Shown here: positions 8,422 to 17,433 of the stretch, in pieces
How the letters are laid out: the number at the start of each line of letters is the position of its first letter
How positions within the stretch are numbered: position 1 is the stretch's first letter
NCBI RefSeq assembly: GCF_934636665.1
Contig: NZ_CAKUAT010000018.1
Location: forward strand, 1 to 53,916
DNA: 53,916 bases
Origin: an uncultured Senegalimassilia sp.
GTDB lineage: Bacteria > Actinomycetota > Coriobacteriia > Coriobacteriales > Eggerthellaceae
Reading direction: 5' to 3'
Notes under the pieces: generated by a model
The model's database searches: none
The model's input: only the letters and a program-made list of their open reading frames with translations
Told to the model about the DNA's origin: nothing
Position numbers and translations under genes: made by a program

Positions 8422-9282
8422 ATGCAGACAGGGTATTTCAGCGCCGCATGGAACGATGTGAAAAGCTCCCAAGGCTGGCTGGGGAAGATGTTCTTGTTGG
8501 GCCTGATCGCGTTCATCCCGGTTTTCGGCCCGGTGGTGCTGCTGGGCTATGCGTTCGGTTGGGCGCGCGACATTGCCTGGGGCGTGCATATGCCCATGCC
8601 TGCGCGTATCTTCGGGAACGAGGACGGCCTGCTGTATCGCCGCGGGCTGATCGTGCTTGCAATCTGCATCGTGTGCTGCGTGGTGATCCCCGCAGCGCTC
8701 GAGGGCTGTTGGGATGCGCTTGCGGGACGCGGCTTGAGCAACGTTTCGCATGCCGTTTGGGGCGGTGCCGGCGATGCTGCGGTTGTGAACCCGGTGTATT
8801 CCCTGTTCAGCCTTGCGGTTTCCTTGGCGTCCCTCATGTTTTTCCTGGTGGCGTCCATCCGTGCGAGTATCTATGGACGCTTGGGGCCTGGTTTTCAGGT
8901 TCCTCGATTGTGGGCTATGATGCGCCATGACATGAAGGGCCTGCTGTGCGTGCTGGGGCTTTCCATTGTGCTTGCCATCGTTCCGGCAGTGGTTACAGGG
9001 ATCGTCGGGTTGCTTTTGGTCGGGGGCGTTATCGGTGTGGGAGCGTATGGGCTGTTCTCCAACGGTACCGCGCCTGACATGATGTTTGTCGTCGCTGCGG
9101 GTATGTGCCTAGTCGTCGTCTGTCTTGTCTTGGCTGTGGTAGTTTCGGCGGCATCGGCGTTCGCGGTGGTGATGCAGGCGCGCGCCGTGGGATACTGGAC
9201 AAGGCAATTCGACGTTCCGGCATGGCGCGGTCAGGATGACCCCATGCCGTTCGAGATGGCGTCCAACGGGGCGCCGAGATAG
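8422..9282 (+). CDS. DUF4013-type polytopic membrane protein
   Basis: A 286-residue integral membrane protein whose N-terminus (an amphipathic start, then GKMFLLGLIAFIPVFGPVVLLGYAFGW in segments) resembles the DUF4013 family. Hydrophobic segments lie near residues 25-45, 73-92, 120-147, 172-205 and 215-245. There is no signal peptide and no catalytic motif. GGAAGGAAG precedes the ATG. The next gene starts 8 bases after its stop, so the two are probably co-transcribed, but the pairing gives no clear functional hint. The family has no established role. Confidence 0.75.
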   Translation: MQTGYFSAAWNDVKSSQGWLGKMFLLGLIAFIPVFGPVVLLGYAFGWARDIAWGVHMPMPARIFGNEDGLLYRRGLIVLAICIVCCVVIPAALEGCWDALAGRGLSNVSHAVWGGAGDAAVVNPVYSLFSLAVSLASLMFFLVASIRASIYGRLGPGFQVPRLWAMMRHDMKGLLCVLGLSIVLAIVPAVVTGIVGLLLVGGVIGVGAYGLFSNGTAPDMMFVVAAGMCLVVVCLVLAVVVSAASAFAVVMQARAVGYWTRQFDVPAWRGQDDPMPFEMASNGAPR

Positions 9283-9290
9283 GCGGTTCC

Positions 9291-11807
9291 GTGAAACAAG
9301 GGAATAGAGGCCAAGGGTCGCGAGGCGCATCCGAAGGGCATGCAGGCAATCGCAGCGGTAAGCCGTCGCGCCGCGGCGGCGCGCAGGGCGGTGCAGCACA
9401 GCGCGGCTCGGGGCGACAGGGTAAACGGACTGCGTCGGGAAAGCAGGACTCCCGGTACGCGTCGCGTGAGGATAAGCGTTTGGGCGAAGGCCCCGTTGCT
9501 GGCGCTGGCCGTCGCGATTCCGAGAAGGCGCATGGCTCGGGCAAACCGAAGAGCGCGCATGGGTTGAACAAGGCGCAAGGTTCCCGAGGTTCGGGTAAGC
9601 AGCAAAGCTCGCACGGCTCGGGCAAGGCGCGCGCATCGCGTGGCGATTTCGCGACAGCACCTGCGACCAAGCAGCCCAAGCCTAAGGCGTCCCTGCCGCC
9701 GCGCAGCGCGTTCTTGCCGGTTAGCCGCGTCGATATGGAGGAGCGCGGGTGGGACTGCTGCGACTTCGTGTTCGTGTGCGGCGATGCTTACGTCGACCAT
9801 CCTTCGTTCGGCATGGCCATCATCACGCGTCTGCTTGAGGCGAACCATTATAAGGTCGGCGTGATCTGCCAGCCTGATTGGCGCGACCCCGAAAGCATCA
9901 CGGTTCTGGGAAAGCCCCGGCTGGGATTCCTGGTTTCCGCCGGCAACATGGATTCGATGGTGAATCACTATACAGTTGCCAAGAAGCATCGTAGTACCGA
10001 TGCGTTCTCGCCCGGCGGTGAAATGGGGCTTCGCCCCGATCGCGCGGCGGTGGTTTACGGCAACCTGATTCGCCGCACGTACAAGGACGTTCCCATCGTG
10101 CTGGGCGGTATCGAGGCCTCGCTTCGCCGTTTGGCTCATTATGATTACTGGTCGGACAAGCTGAAGCGTTCGATCCTGCTTGATTCCGGCGCCGACCTGG
10201 TCAGCTACGGCATGGGTGAGCATTCCATCGTGGAGATTGCCGATGCGCTGGCGGCCGGTCTTGACGTGTCCGACATCACGTTCATCGACGGCACGGTGTA
10301 TCGCGCGAAAACGCTTGAGCACGTGTACGATTACGAGCTTTTGCCCTCGTTCGATAGCATGCAGAAGGACAGCCTCGAGTACGCGCGCAGTTTCAACGTG
10401 CAATACGGCAACAGCGACCCTTTCACGGGAAAACGCCTGGTAGAGCCTTATTCCGATCATGAGTTCGTGGTGCAGAACCCGCCGAGCAAGCCGTTGACCA
10501 CCTCGGAGATGGACGCGGTCTACCGCCTGCCGTATGCGCGCGCGTACCACCCCATGTACGAGGAGGCCGGTGGCATTCCGGCAATCCGAGAGGTGAAGTT
10601 CAGCCTGACCAGCAATCGCGGCTGCTTCGGCGAGTGCGCGTTTTGCGCGCTGACGTTCCATCAGGGGCGCATCGTGCAGGTGCGAAGCCACGAGTCTATC
10701 GTGGAAGAAGCGAAGCAGATGGTCGCCGACCCGGAGTTCAAGGGCTATATCCACGATGTGGGCGGCCCCACGGCTGACTATCGCCAGCCTGCGTGCGATG
10801 CGCAGCTGCGCCGCGGCGCGTGCCGCAACAAGCACTGCCTGTCGCCGCAGCCGTGCCGCAAGCTGAACGCCGACCACACGGACTACCTGCAGCTTTTGCG
10901 CGAACTGCGCGAGTTACCTGGCGTGAAGAAGGTATTCGTGCGCTCGGGCATCCGCTTCGACTACGTGCTGGCCGACCGTAACAAGGGCGAGGCGTTCGTG
11001 CGCGAGCTGTGCGAGCACCACGTGAGCGGGCAGCTGCGCGTGGCGCCCGAGCATGTTTCCAACGCCGTGCTCGGCGTGATGGGCAAACCGCAGCATCAGG
11101 TGTACGAGAAGTTCGTGAAGCTGTTCCAGCAGGCCAACGACGCTTGCGGGCTGAAGCAGTTCGTGGTGCCGTACCTGATGTCCTCGCACCCTGGAAGCAC
11201 GCTCGATGAGGCCATCGAGCTGGCGGAATACGTGCGCGACATGGGGTTCAACCCCGAGCAGGTGCAGGATTTCTACCCCACGCCGTCCACCATGTCCACG
11301 GCCATGTACTTCACGGGCGTGGACCCGCGTACCATGGAGCGCGTGTTCGTGCCGAAAAGCCCGCACGAGAAGGCGCTGCAGCGCGCCCTTATCCAGTATC
11401 GCGACCCGAAGAACCACGACCTGGTGATGGAGGCGCTGCGCAAGGCGGGCCGCACCGACCTGATCGGGTTCGGTCCGAAGTGCCTGATCAGGCCCTATAA
11501 GGGCGAAGGCGGGCATGGCGCTGGCGCGAAGAAGGGCGTGGCGGGCGCGAAGAACGCGATGCGCGGGCCGAAGGGCCGTGAAGGCGGCCAGGGTTCGGGC
11601 GGCGGCAAGGGCGTCTCCGGAAGCCGCGGTGCGGCCGGTGCCGGGAAGCGCGGCGGTGCAGGAGGCTTCGGCGGAAGCGGTCTCGCTGCAGGGGGCGCGG
11701 GAGGCCGAGGGGGCTCTTCGGGCGGCGCGAACGCGGGCAAGCGCGGCGGTTCCCCGAACGGCGGCGGCAAAGGCAACGGCACGCGCGGGAAAGCGCCTCG
11801 GCGCTAG
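9291..11807 (+). CDS. ygiQ: YgiQ-family radical SAM protein with low-complexity tails
   Basis: An 838-residue protein. The conserved core starts near residue 135 (FLPVSRVDMEERGWD, GDAYVDHPSFGMAI, SAGNMDSMVNHYT) and matches E. coli YgiQ block by block. The radical-SAM cluster motif is C445-x3-C449-x2-C452, in CFGECAFC. A second block, PEHVSNAVLGVMGKP through LMSSHPGS and QVQDFYPTPSTMSTAMY, completes the family core by about residue 730. The first 130 residues are Gly/Ser/Lys/Arg-rich and the last 110 are Gly/Ala/Lys-rich, both looking disordered and basic, which may indicate nucleic-acid contact. The GTG start at 9291 has only a weak ribosome site, so the true start could be internal. The biochemical reaction of the family is unknown. 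Confidence 0.85.
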   Translation: MKQGNRGQGSRGASEGHAGNRSGKPSRRGGAQGGAAQRGSGRQGKRTASGKQDSRYASREDKRLGEGPVAGAGRRDSEKAHGSGKPKSAHGLNKAQGSRGSGKQQSSHGSGKARASRGDFATAPATKQPKPKASLPPRSAFLPVSRVDMEERGWDCCDFVFVCGDAYVDHPSFGMAIITRLLEANHYKVGVICQPDWRDPESITVLGKPRLGFLVSAGNMDSMVNHYTVAKKHRSTDAFSPGGEMGLRPDRAAVVYGNLIRRTYKDVPIVLGGIEASLRRLAHYDYWSDKLKRSILLDSGADLVSYGMGEHSIVEIADALAAGLDVSDITFIDGTVYRAKTLEHVYDYELLPSFDSMQKDSLEYARSFNVQYGNSDPFTGKRLVEPYSDHEFVVQNPPSKPLTTSEMDAVYRLPYARAYHPMYEEAGGIPAIREVKFSLTSNRGCFGECAFCALTFHQGRIVQVRSHESIVEEAKQMVADPEFKGYIHDVGGPTADYRQPACDAQLRRGACRNKHCLSPQPCRKLNADHTDYLQLLRELRELPGVKKVFVRSGIRFDYVLADRNKGEAFVRELCEHHVSGQLRVAPEHVSNAVLGVMGKPQHQVYEKFVKLFQQANDACGLKQFVVPYLMSSHPGSTLDEAIELAEYVRDMGFNPEQVQDFYPTPSTMSTAMYFTGVDPRTMERVFVPKSPHEKALQRALIQYRDPKNHDLVMEALRKAGRTDLIGFGPKCLIRPYKGEGGHGAGAKKGVAGAKNAMRGPKGREGGQGSGGGKGVSGSRGAAGAGKRGGAGGFGGSGLAAGGAGGRGGSSGGANAGKRGGSPNGGGKGNGTRGKAPRR

Positions 11808-11922
11808 CTGAATCACAGCATATTCCCTAGGTGGAGAGGGTATACTATAGGGGTTGCATTCAACGGCGTCGGCGCTTAGGCCGTCGACGCTTTTCCCCTG
11901 CGGAAGAAAGGCGGCAGCGCGC

Positions 11923-12360
11923 ATGAAGATCTCAACGAAGGGCCTGTACGCGGTTCGCTTGATGCTGTATCTGGCGGAGCATGATGGCGGCGGCCCCGTG
12001 TCGCTGAAAGAGGTGTCCGAGTCGCTGGGCATCTCGAAGAAGTACCTGGAGCAGATCGTGTCGAACGTGGTCACGGCGAAGCTAGTGCGCTCGGTGCGCG
12101 GCGCTGCCGGCGGCTATCAGCTGGCGAAACCGGCCAGCGTGATCACCGTGCTTGATGTGCTGCGGGTCACCGAGGGCTCGCTTGCGCCGGCGTCGTGCCT
12201 GGAGGATGACACCTTCGACTGCAATATGCCGGTTCCCTGCATGGAGCTGGGTGTATGGCGCGGGCTGTACAAGGTGATCAACGAGTATCTGGGCGGCATC
12301 ACGCTGCAGAGCATCATCGACGAGCATTCAGCGGTGGCTGCGGACAGTTATTCGATTTAA
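11923..12360 (+). CDS. Rrf2-family transcriptional regulator (IscR/CymR-like)
   Basis: A 145-residue winged-helix regulator. The N-terminal MKISTKGLYAVRLMLYLA and the wing RSVRGAAGGYQLAKP are family hallmarks. Three cysteines lie at C92, C100 and C106, close to the C92/C98/C104 set that holds an Fe-S cluster in IscR, so iron-sulfur or redox sensing is possible. CymR, by contrast, lacks the cluster and controls cysteine synthesis through CysK. Here cysK follows at once, which favours a cysteine or sulfur role. A TATACT box at 11841-11846 may be its promoter. ATG at 11923 is chosen because the family N-terminus starts exactly there; the upstream extension has no counterpart. Confidence 0.88.
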   Translation: MKISTKGLYAVRLMLYLAEHDGGGPVSLKEVSESLGISKKYLEQIVSNVVTAKLVRSVRGAAGGYQLAKPASVITVLDVLRVTEGSLAPASCLEDDTFDCNMPVPCMELGVWRGLYKVINEYLGGITLQSIIDEHSAVAADSYSI

Positions 12361-12480
12361 CGGAAGGGCGCGAGCTTTCAAGCTTGCGCCCTTTTCGCTA
12401 TCTACCCGTGGAAACACCGGTAAGGCGATGTAATACCCACCAATCCGCCGGAAATACGGGATAATATTTTGAAATAGATA

Positions 12481-12508
12481 TTGACATTGCCTAGAGACAT
12501 AGTAGGAT
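12481..12508 (+). promoter_or_regulatory. cysK promoter with possible Rrf2 site
   Basis: TTGACA (12481-12486), a 16-bp spacer and TAGGAT (12503-12508) lie 64 bases before cysK. Within it, CCTAG followed about 10 bases later by AGG-TA resembles the sequence around the Rrf2 gene's own -10 box (11826-11847). A shared site for the neighbouring regulator is possible; the match is short. Confidence 0.5.
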
Positions 12509-12572
12509 AACAGGCATGAAAACGGCGTTCCGCACGTGGCAATCAACGGCGGACAAGCGAGAGAGGAACATC

Positions 12573-13502
12573 ATGGCCATCTACAAGAGCGTGTCCGAGT
12601 TGATCGGCGGCACTCCGCTGGTGGAGCTGTCCAACTACGAGAAGAACCATAACCTTGAGGCCACCATCGTGGGCAAGGTGGAGCTGTTCAACCCGGCAGG
12701 GTCGGTGAAGGACCGTATCGCGAAGGCGATGCTCGACCAGGCCGAGGCCGAGGGCAAGCTGGATGCCGACACCGTCATCATCGAGCCGACCTCTGGCAAC
12801 ACCGGCATCGGCCTGTGCTCGCTGGCCGCCGCCCGCGGCAACCGCATCATCATCACCATGCCGGAAACCATGTCGGTCGAGCGCCGCAACCTCATGAAGG
12901 CTTACGGCGCCGAGCTGGTGCTCACCGACGGCAGCAAGGGCATGAAGGGCGCCATCGCCCGCGCGTCCGAGCTGGCCGAGGAGATCCCGAACTCGTTCAT
13001 CCCCAGCCAGTTCACGAACCCGGCCAACCCTGCCGTCCACGAGCGCACCACCGGCCCCGAGATCTGGGCGGACACCGACGGCAAGGTGGACATCCTGGTC
13101 GCCGGCGTGGGCACCGGCGGCACGCTTTCCGGCACGGGCAAGTACCTGAAGTCGCAGAACCCCGACATCAAGGTGGTCGCCGTCGAGCCCGCCGGCTCCC
13201 CGGTGCTGAGCGAGGGCCATGGCGGCGCGCACAAGATCCAGGGCATCGGCGCGGGCTTCGTGCCCGACACGCTGGACCAGTCGGTCTACGACGAGGTGCT
13301 GCCCATCACCGATGAGGAGGCGTTCCAGGCCGGTCGCGAGCTGGCGGGCAAGGATGGCCTGTTGGTGGGCATCTCCTCCGGCGCCGCGGTTGCCGCCGCA
13401 ACGAAGCTGGCGCAGCGCCCCGAGAACAAGGGCAAGCTGATCGTGGCGGTGCTTCCCGACACCGGCGAGCGTTACCTGTCCACGGCGATGTTCAACTTCT
13501 AG
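12573..13502 (+). CDS. cysK: cysteine synthase A (O-acetylserine sulfhydrylase)
   Basis: A 309-residue PLP enzyme that converts O-acetylserine and sulfide to cysteine. K46 in NPAGSVKDRIA is the PLP Schiff-base lysine. EPTSGNTGIGL is the substrate loop, GTGGTLSGTGKYL is the phosphate-binding Gly/Thr loop, and GISSGAAVAAA holds the pyridine-N serine. The C-terminus, YLSTAMF, is typical for CysK. The length is normal. ATG at 12573 follows GAGAGGAAC, and the family N-terminus matches this start. It is paired with an Rrf2 regulator upstream and ends in a strong hairpin. The CysK rather than CysM assignment rests on overall motif wording. Confidence 0.95.
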   Translation: MAIYKSVSELIGGTPLVELSNYEKNHNLEATIVGKVELFNPAGSVKDRIAKAMLDQAEAEGKLDADTVIIEPTSGNTGIGLCSLAAARGNRIIITMPETMSVERRNLMKAYGAELVLTDGSKGMKGAIARASELAEEIPNSFIPSQFTNPANPAVHERTTGPEIWADTDGKVDILVAGVGTGGTLSGTGKYLKSQNPDIKVVAVEPAGSPVLSEGHGGAHKIQGIGAGFVPDTLDQSVYDEVLPITDEEAFQAGRELAGKDGLLVGISSGAAVAAATKLAQRPENKGKLIVAVLPDTGERYLSTAMFNF

Positions 13503-13565
13503 GGAACGCAAACCGCCTGTTTGCGGCGAAGCGACGCAGGCTGGCGGATAAGAGAGAACTCGGCG

Positions 13566-13600
13566 AAGGCGCCCCGCTCCAAACAGGAGCGGGGCGCCTT
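13566..13600 (+). terminator. strong hairpin after cysK
   Basis: AAGGCGCCCCGCTCC (13566-13580) pairs perfectly with 13586-13600 around a 5-base loop. It lacks a T-tract, so termination could be weak or factor-assisted. Confidence 0.65.
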
Positions 13601-13815
13601 GCGCGTTAGGCGGGGGTTTGCGTGCGGGGTGGGCGTTGTAGCGAACGTAGGGCCAGCTGCGAAAACGAGCCTTTGCAGATCGGATGGGCGTCGTTTGGTT
13701 GCGATCTCATCAGCGCTTGCGGTTTTGGCGAGCCTTTGTGCGTGAAGCGGGGTTGCGTGTAAATTAGGTTTTGCGGCCGGCACAGGGTCATTCTGCGTAT
13801 GGTGGGCTTTTGCGG

Positions 13816-13971
13816 TTGACGCGGGCTACGAGCTCGTTACGATTCGCCGATTGAGTGCCGCGCGAGCGCGACCTTGGGTACAATAAGGAAAACGTTGGGG
13901 GTGGGGGAAACCCGCCCAACGCGATAAGGACGGGAAAGCCCGTCTGATGCGATAGTGACGGGGCTCCCGTC
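13816..13971 (+). promoter_or_regulatory. promoter region and triple-hairpin leader of the HdeD-like gene
   Basis: This lies in the 503-base gap between cysK and the next gene, which otherwise shows no gene. TTGACG-N16-TACGAT (13816-13843) and TACAAT (13879-13884) are candidate promoters. Three consecutive G-run/C-run hairpins follow at 13894-13920, 13929-13944 (GACGGG/CCCGTC) and 13957-13971. The last two belong to a 28-base direct repeat, each unit opening with GCGATA (13921 and 13949) and containing GACGGG. The leader ends 34 bases before the start codon. Confidence 0.5.
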
Positions 13972-14005
13972 TCGCACGAAAGGTTATCGGGGAAAGGGGC
14001 GCATC

Positions 14006-14530
14006 ATGAGCGCGAGCAAGCATGACTGGGGATTGATTTTCGCGGGCGTCGCACTGGCGGCGGCTGGCTTCTTCTGCATGTTGGCACCGGGGTTGACCAT
14101 CGTGACCATTGCGGCCGTGGTGGGCGCGTTCTTCCTGGTGGCGGGCGTGTTCGACATCATCAGCTACATCAGGCTGCGCAACATCCTGCCGCGCAGCGGC
14201 TGGGAGCTTGCCTACGCCATCATCGATGTGCTGCTTGGCCTGATCTTCTTGCTGCACCCGCTTGCGTTCTCCGCGGTGGTGCCGTGGCTGGTGGGCGTGT
14301 GCTTCGTGGCGTTCGGCGTGTTTGAGATCTTCGCATCGGTGAAGGCGCACGGCTGGGGCGTCCCGATGTGGGGATGGGGCCTGTTCAGCGGCGTGCTGAA
14401 CGTGTTGTGCGGCATCGCGTTCTTCGTCATGCCCCAGATGCTCAGCATCTTCCTGGCCGTCATCCTGCTGGTGCGCGCTGCAACCCTGATGGTGTACGGT
14501 TGGAACGCGGGCCGTTATATCGCTATGTAG
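14006..14530 (+). CDS. HdeD-like DUF308 membrane protein
   Basis: A 174-residue, very hydrophobic protein with about six membrane helices (near 10-30, 35-55, 68-86, 93-110, 122-140 and 146-165). It shows the DUF308 pattern of paired helices with short loops, such as the segment around ELAYAIIDVLLGLIFLLHP. E. coli HdeD, of the same family, contributes to acid resistance; the role here is unknown. ATG at 14006 follows GGAAAGGGG; a longer frame from 13955 would run through the leader hairpins and is rejected. It is expressed alone, between a structured leader and a terminator. Confidence 0.8.
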   Translation: MSASKHDWGLIFAGVALAAAGFFCMLAPGLTIVTIAAVVGAFFLVAGVFDIISYIRLRNILPRSGWELAYAIIDVLLGLIFLLHPLAFSAVVPWLVGVCFVAFGVFEIFASVKAHGWGVPMWGWGLFSGVLNVLCGIAFFVMPQMLSIFLAVILLVRAATLMVYGWNAGRYIAM

Positions 14531-14740
14531 CGCTGCGGGTTTGCCGGCTTTGGGCGTATCGCTCGATAGCTGCTTGGCGGGCTTGCCGGTTGGCAAGTAG
14601 GTAAGCTGGTCGGCCGGTGCGCCGGGCGAGGACGCGTTCGTTCGGTAATGCTTTGACCGGTGGCTGGGCAAAGGCGTGTGCGCTGCGTCGGGTTTCGGCT
14701 GGTGCCGTGCGCGCGTGATAAAATCGCAACGGAAAAATGG

Positions 14741-14767
14741 GCCTCGGGCATGTGCCCGAGGCTTTCT
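14741..14767 (+). terminator. intrinsic terminator between the HdeD-like gene and ligA
   Basis: GCCTCGGGCA (14741-14750) pairs perfectly with 14753-14762, followed by TTTCTT. A TAAAAT box at 14719-14724 lies just before it, so it might instead act as an attenuator for ligA. The remaining 14531-14881 gap shows no gene. Confidence 0.7.
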
Positions 14768-14881
14768 TATCGGCTGGCACGCCGCGGTTGCGCGGTGCTG
14801 CGTTGGCCGGGGCGGCGAATGAAGCTGCGAATGAGGTGGCGGACGGAGCTGCGGACGAAGCGGCGAGTGAAAGGGCTTGAG

Positions 14882-17083
14882 ATGGCGAACGAGCAGGTGG
14901 ACGGCCAGGTGGACGACCAGGCGAATGAGCAGGCGAACGACCAGGTCATCGAGCAGCAGTCCCTGCTAAGCGGGGAGGCGCTGGCGGAGGCGACCGGCGA
15001 TCCGGCGGCGCGCATCGAGGCGCTGCGCCGCGAGATCGAGCACAACAGCTACCTGTACTACGCCAAGGACGCGCCCGCCATCAGCGACGCCGCGTTCGAC
15101 TCGCTGATGCACGAGCTGCGCGCGCTCGAGGCGGCGCACCCCGAGCTCATCGACCCGTCCAGCCCCACGCAGCGCGTGGGCGGTTACGTGGGCGAACAGT
15201 TCGCGCCCATCCAGCACGAGCGCCGCATGTACTCGCTCGACGATGCCATGGGCGCCGAGGAGCTCGACGAATGGCTGGCGCGCGTCAAGGAATTCTTCGG
15301 CACCATTCCCGAGCTGGTGTGCGAGCTGAAGATCGACGGCTCGTCGGTGGCGTTCACCTACGAGGGAGGCCGCCTTATCCGCGCGGCCACGCGCGGCGAC
15401 GGCACCACGGGCGAGGACATCACGGTGAACGTGCGCACGGTGAAGGACGTGCCGCTGCGTCTGCGCGACGGCGCCATGGCCGGCATCCGCGACGCCGACG
15501 TTTCCATCGAGCTGCGCGGCGAATGCTATATGCCCAAGACCAGCTTCGAGTCGCTCAACGCCGCCGCCGAGGCCAACGGCAAGCAGCCGTTCGCCAACCC
15601 GCGCAACGCCGCAGCGGGCAGCCTTCGCCAGAAGGACCCGCAGATCACGGCGCATCGCGACCTTTCCACGTTCGTGTACGCCGTGGGCGACGAGCGAAAG
15701 CTGGTGGCGGAAACGCAGTGGGACCTGCTCACATGGCTGGGCGAGGCGGGATTCCACGTGAACCCTGACATCGCGTTGGTCAGCAGCGCGGAGGAGGTGC
15801 ACGAGTTCTGCCGCAAAAGCCTGGAGCGCCGCGATGCGCTGCCCTACGACATCGACGGCGTGGTAGTGAAGGTGAACTCGTTCGCGAAGCAGGAGGCCAT
15901 GGGCTACACGGCCCGCGCGCCGCGCTGGGCCATCGCGTTCAAGTTCCCGCCCGAAGAGAAGACCACGCTTTTGCGCGACATTACCGTGCAGGTGGGGCGC
16001 ACGGGCAAGCTGACGCCGGTGGCGGAGATGGACCCGGTGCTGGTGGCGGGCTCGACCGTGGCGCGCGCCACGCTGCACAACGAGGACGAGGTGCTGCGCA
16101 AGGACGTGCGCGTGGGCGACACGGTCATCGTGCGCAAGGCTGGCGACGTGATTCCCGAGGTGCTAGGCCCCGTGCTCAGCCTGCGTCCGGCCGACGCGCA
16201 GCCTTGGAGCATGCCCAAGGAGTGCCCGAGCTGCGGCAGCCCCGTGGTCCGCGAGGACGGCGAGGCGGATTACCGCTGCATTTCCATCGATTGTCCTGCT
16301 CAGGCGCTTGAGCGTCTGCTGCACTGGGCTAGCCGCGGCGCCATGGACATCGACGGCATGGGCGAGGAGATCGTGCGCCGGCTGGTGGAATCCGGTCGCG
16401 TGAGCGACGTGGCGGATTACTACACGCTCGACGAGGTGGAGCTGGCGCAGCTGCAAACGGGCCGCACGAACAAGGAGGGCGAGCCCATCTGCTTGGGGCA
16501 GACCATCGCGAAGAAACTGGTGGCGGCCATCGACGAGTCGCGTACGCGTCCGTTCGCCCGCCCGCTGTTCGGCCTGGGAATGCGCCACGTGGGCAAAACC
16601 ATGGCCGAAACGCTGGCGCGCGCGTTCCCGAGCATGAATGCGCTGATGGCGGCCACCGAGGAGCAGCTGGCGGCGGTGGACGGCGTGGGCCCGAAGATCG
16701 CGCATTCCACGTACCTGTTCCTGCGCACGCCCGACAACGTGCAGGTCATCGAGCGTCTGGCGAAGCACGGCGTGCGTCTGGCCGACGACGTGGAGGCGGA
16801 AACCGCCGATGCGCTGCCGCAGACGCTCGAGGGGCTGACGTTCGTGCTGACCGGCAGCCTGACGCAAAGCGGCATGAAACGCGACGAGGCCGGCGCGGCG
16901 CTGAAGGCGCGCGGTGCGAAGGTGTCGGGCAGCGTGTCGAAGAAGACGAGCTTCGTGGTGGCCGGCGAGGCGGCGGGCAGCAAGTACGATAAGGCCGTGG
17001 CGCTGGGCGTCCCCGTGCTGGACGAGGCGGCGCTGCTGCACATCATCGAGACGGGCGAGGCCCCGACGGCGGACGGGGAATAG
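14882..17083 (+). CDS. ligA: NAD-dependent DNA ligase
   Basis: A 733-residue replicative ligase that seals nicks using NAD+. The order is the Ia domain (REIEHNSYLYYAKDAPAISDAAFD), the adenylation domain with nucleotide-accepting K150 in ELKIDG, the OB-fold, a four-cysteine zinc finger (CPSCG...CISIDCPAQ), helix-hairpin-helix repeats (GVGPKIAHST), and a C-terminal BRCT domain (GLTFVLTGSLTQSGMKRDEA onward). It is longer than the usual ~670 residues. The first 45 residues are a Gln/Glu/Asp-rich tail with repeated QVDDQANEQ-like units and no homologous role. ATG at 14882 follows GAAAGGG by 7 bases; an in-frame upstream region lacks such a site. Confidence 0.95.
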   Translation: MANEQVDGQVDDQANEQANDQVIEQQSLLSGEALAEATGDPAARIEALRREIEHNSYLYYAKDAPAISDAAFDSLMHELRALEAAHPELIDPSSPTQRVGGYVGEQFAPIQHERRMYSLDDAMGAEELDEWLARVKEFFGTIPELVCELKIDGSSVAFTYEGGRLIRAATRGDGTTGEDITVNVRTVKDVPLRLRDGAMAGIRDADVSIELRGECYMPKTSFESLNAAAEANGKQPFANPRNAAAGSLRQKDPQITAHRDLSTFVYAVGDERKLVAETQWDLLTWLGEAGFHVNPDIALVSSAEEVHEFCRKSLERRDALPYDIDGVVVKVNSFAKQEAMGYTARAPRWAIAFKFPPEEKTTLLRDITVQVGRTGKLTPVAEMDPVLVAGSTVARATLHNEDEVLRKDVRVGDTVIVRKAGDVIPEVLGPVLSLRPADAQPWSMPKECPSCGSPVVREDGEADYRCISIDCPAQALERLLHWASRGAMDIDGMGEEIVRRLVESGRVSDVADYYTLDEVELAQLQTGRTNKEGEPICLGQTIAKKLVAAIDESRTRPFARPLFGLGMRHVGKTMAETLARAFPSMNALMAATEEQLAAVDGVGPKIAHSTYLFLRTPDNVQVIERLAKHGVRLADDVEAETADALPQTLEGLTFVLTGSLTQSGMKRDEAGAALKARGAKVSGSVSKKTSFVVAGEAAGSKYDKAVALGVPVLDEAALLHIIETGEAPTADGE

Positions 17084-17288
17084 CGAGCGGCGGCGCTGTC
17101 TGGAGTGTTTCGCAAGCGTTGCCGGCGTGTGCTGCTTGCGGGCGTTTTTCGCGACGTTTGCCCGCACGAGAATCTACCGACCGCGGCGCGCGTTTGCTCG
17201 CGGTAGCCTCGCCCGAGCCGGTCCGCCATGTGAGACGTCCGCGAAAATCGACCGGATGCCGGTGTTTCGGGGCCGTTCGCATGAAGGA

Positions 17289-17367
17289 GTTACGAATTTG
17301 AGATTCGTAACATCATATCCAATACCGCGCCTGCTATAGTGTGTTACGGATTGATACCTCGTAACAC
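17289..17367 (+). promoter_or_regulatory. twin 23-bp operators bracketing an extended -10 promoter
   Basis: Palindrome 1 (17289-17311) is GTTACGAAT-N5-ATTCGTAAC. Palindrome 2 (17343-17365) has the same ends, GTTACG-N11-CGTAAC, and extends to GTG/CAC at 17341-17367. Their centres are 54 bp apart. Between them lies TGC-TATAGT (17332-17340), an extended -10 with no good -35. Site 1 lies just upstream of the -35 position and site 2 covers the likely start of transcription, the layout of a repressor binding twice. It drives the ABC importer that begins at 17434. Confidence 0.75.
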
Positions 17368-17433
17368 CGGGCAGGCGCGCAATGAAATCGCAGACGTCGC
17401 GTGCCTTCGCCTGGTCGATGAAAGGATTTCTTG

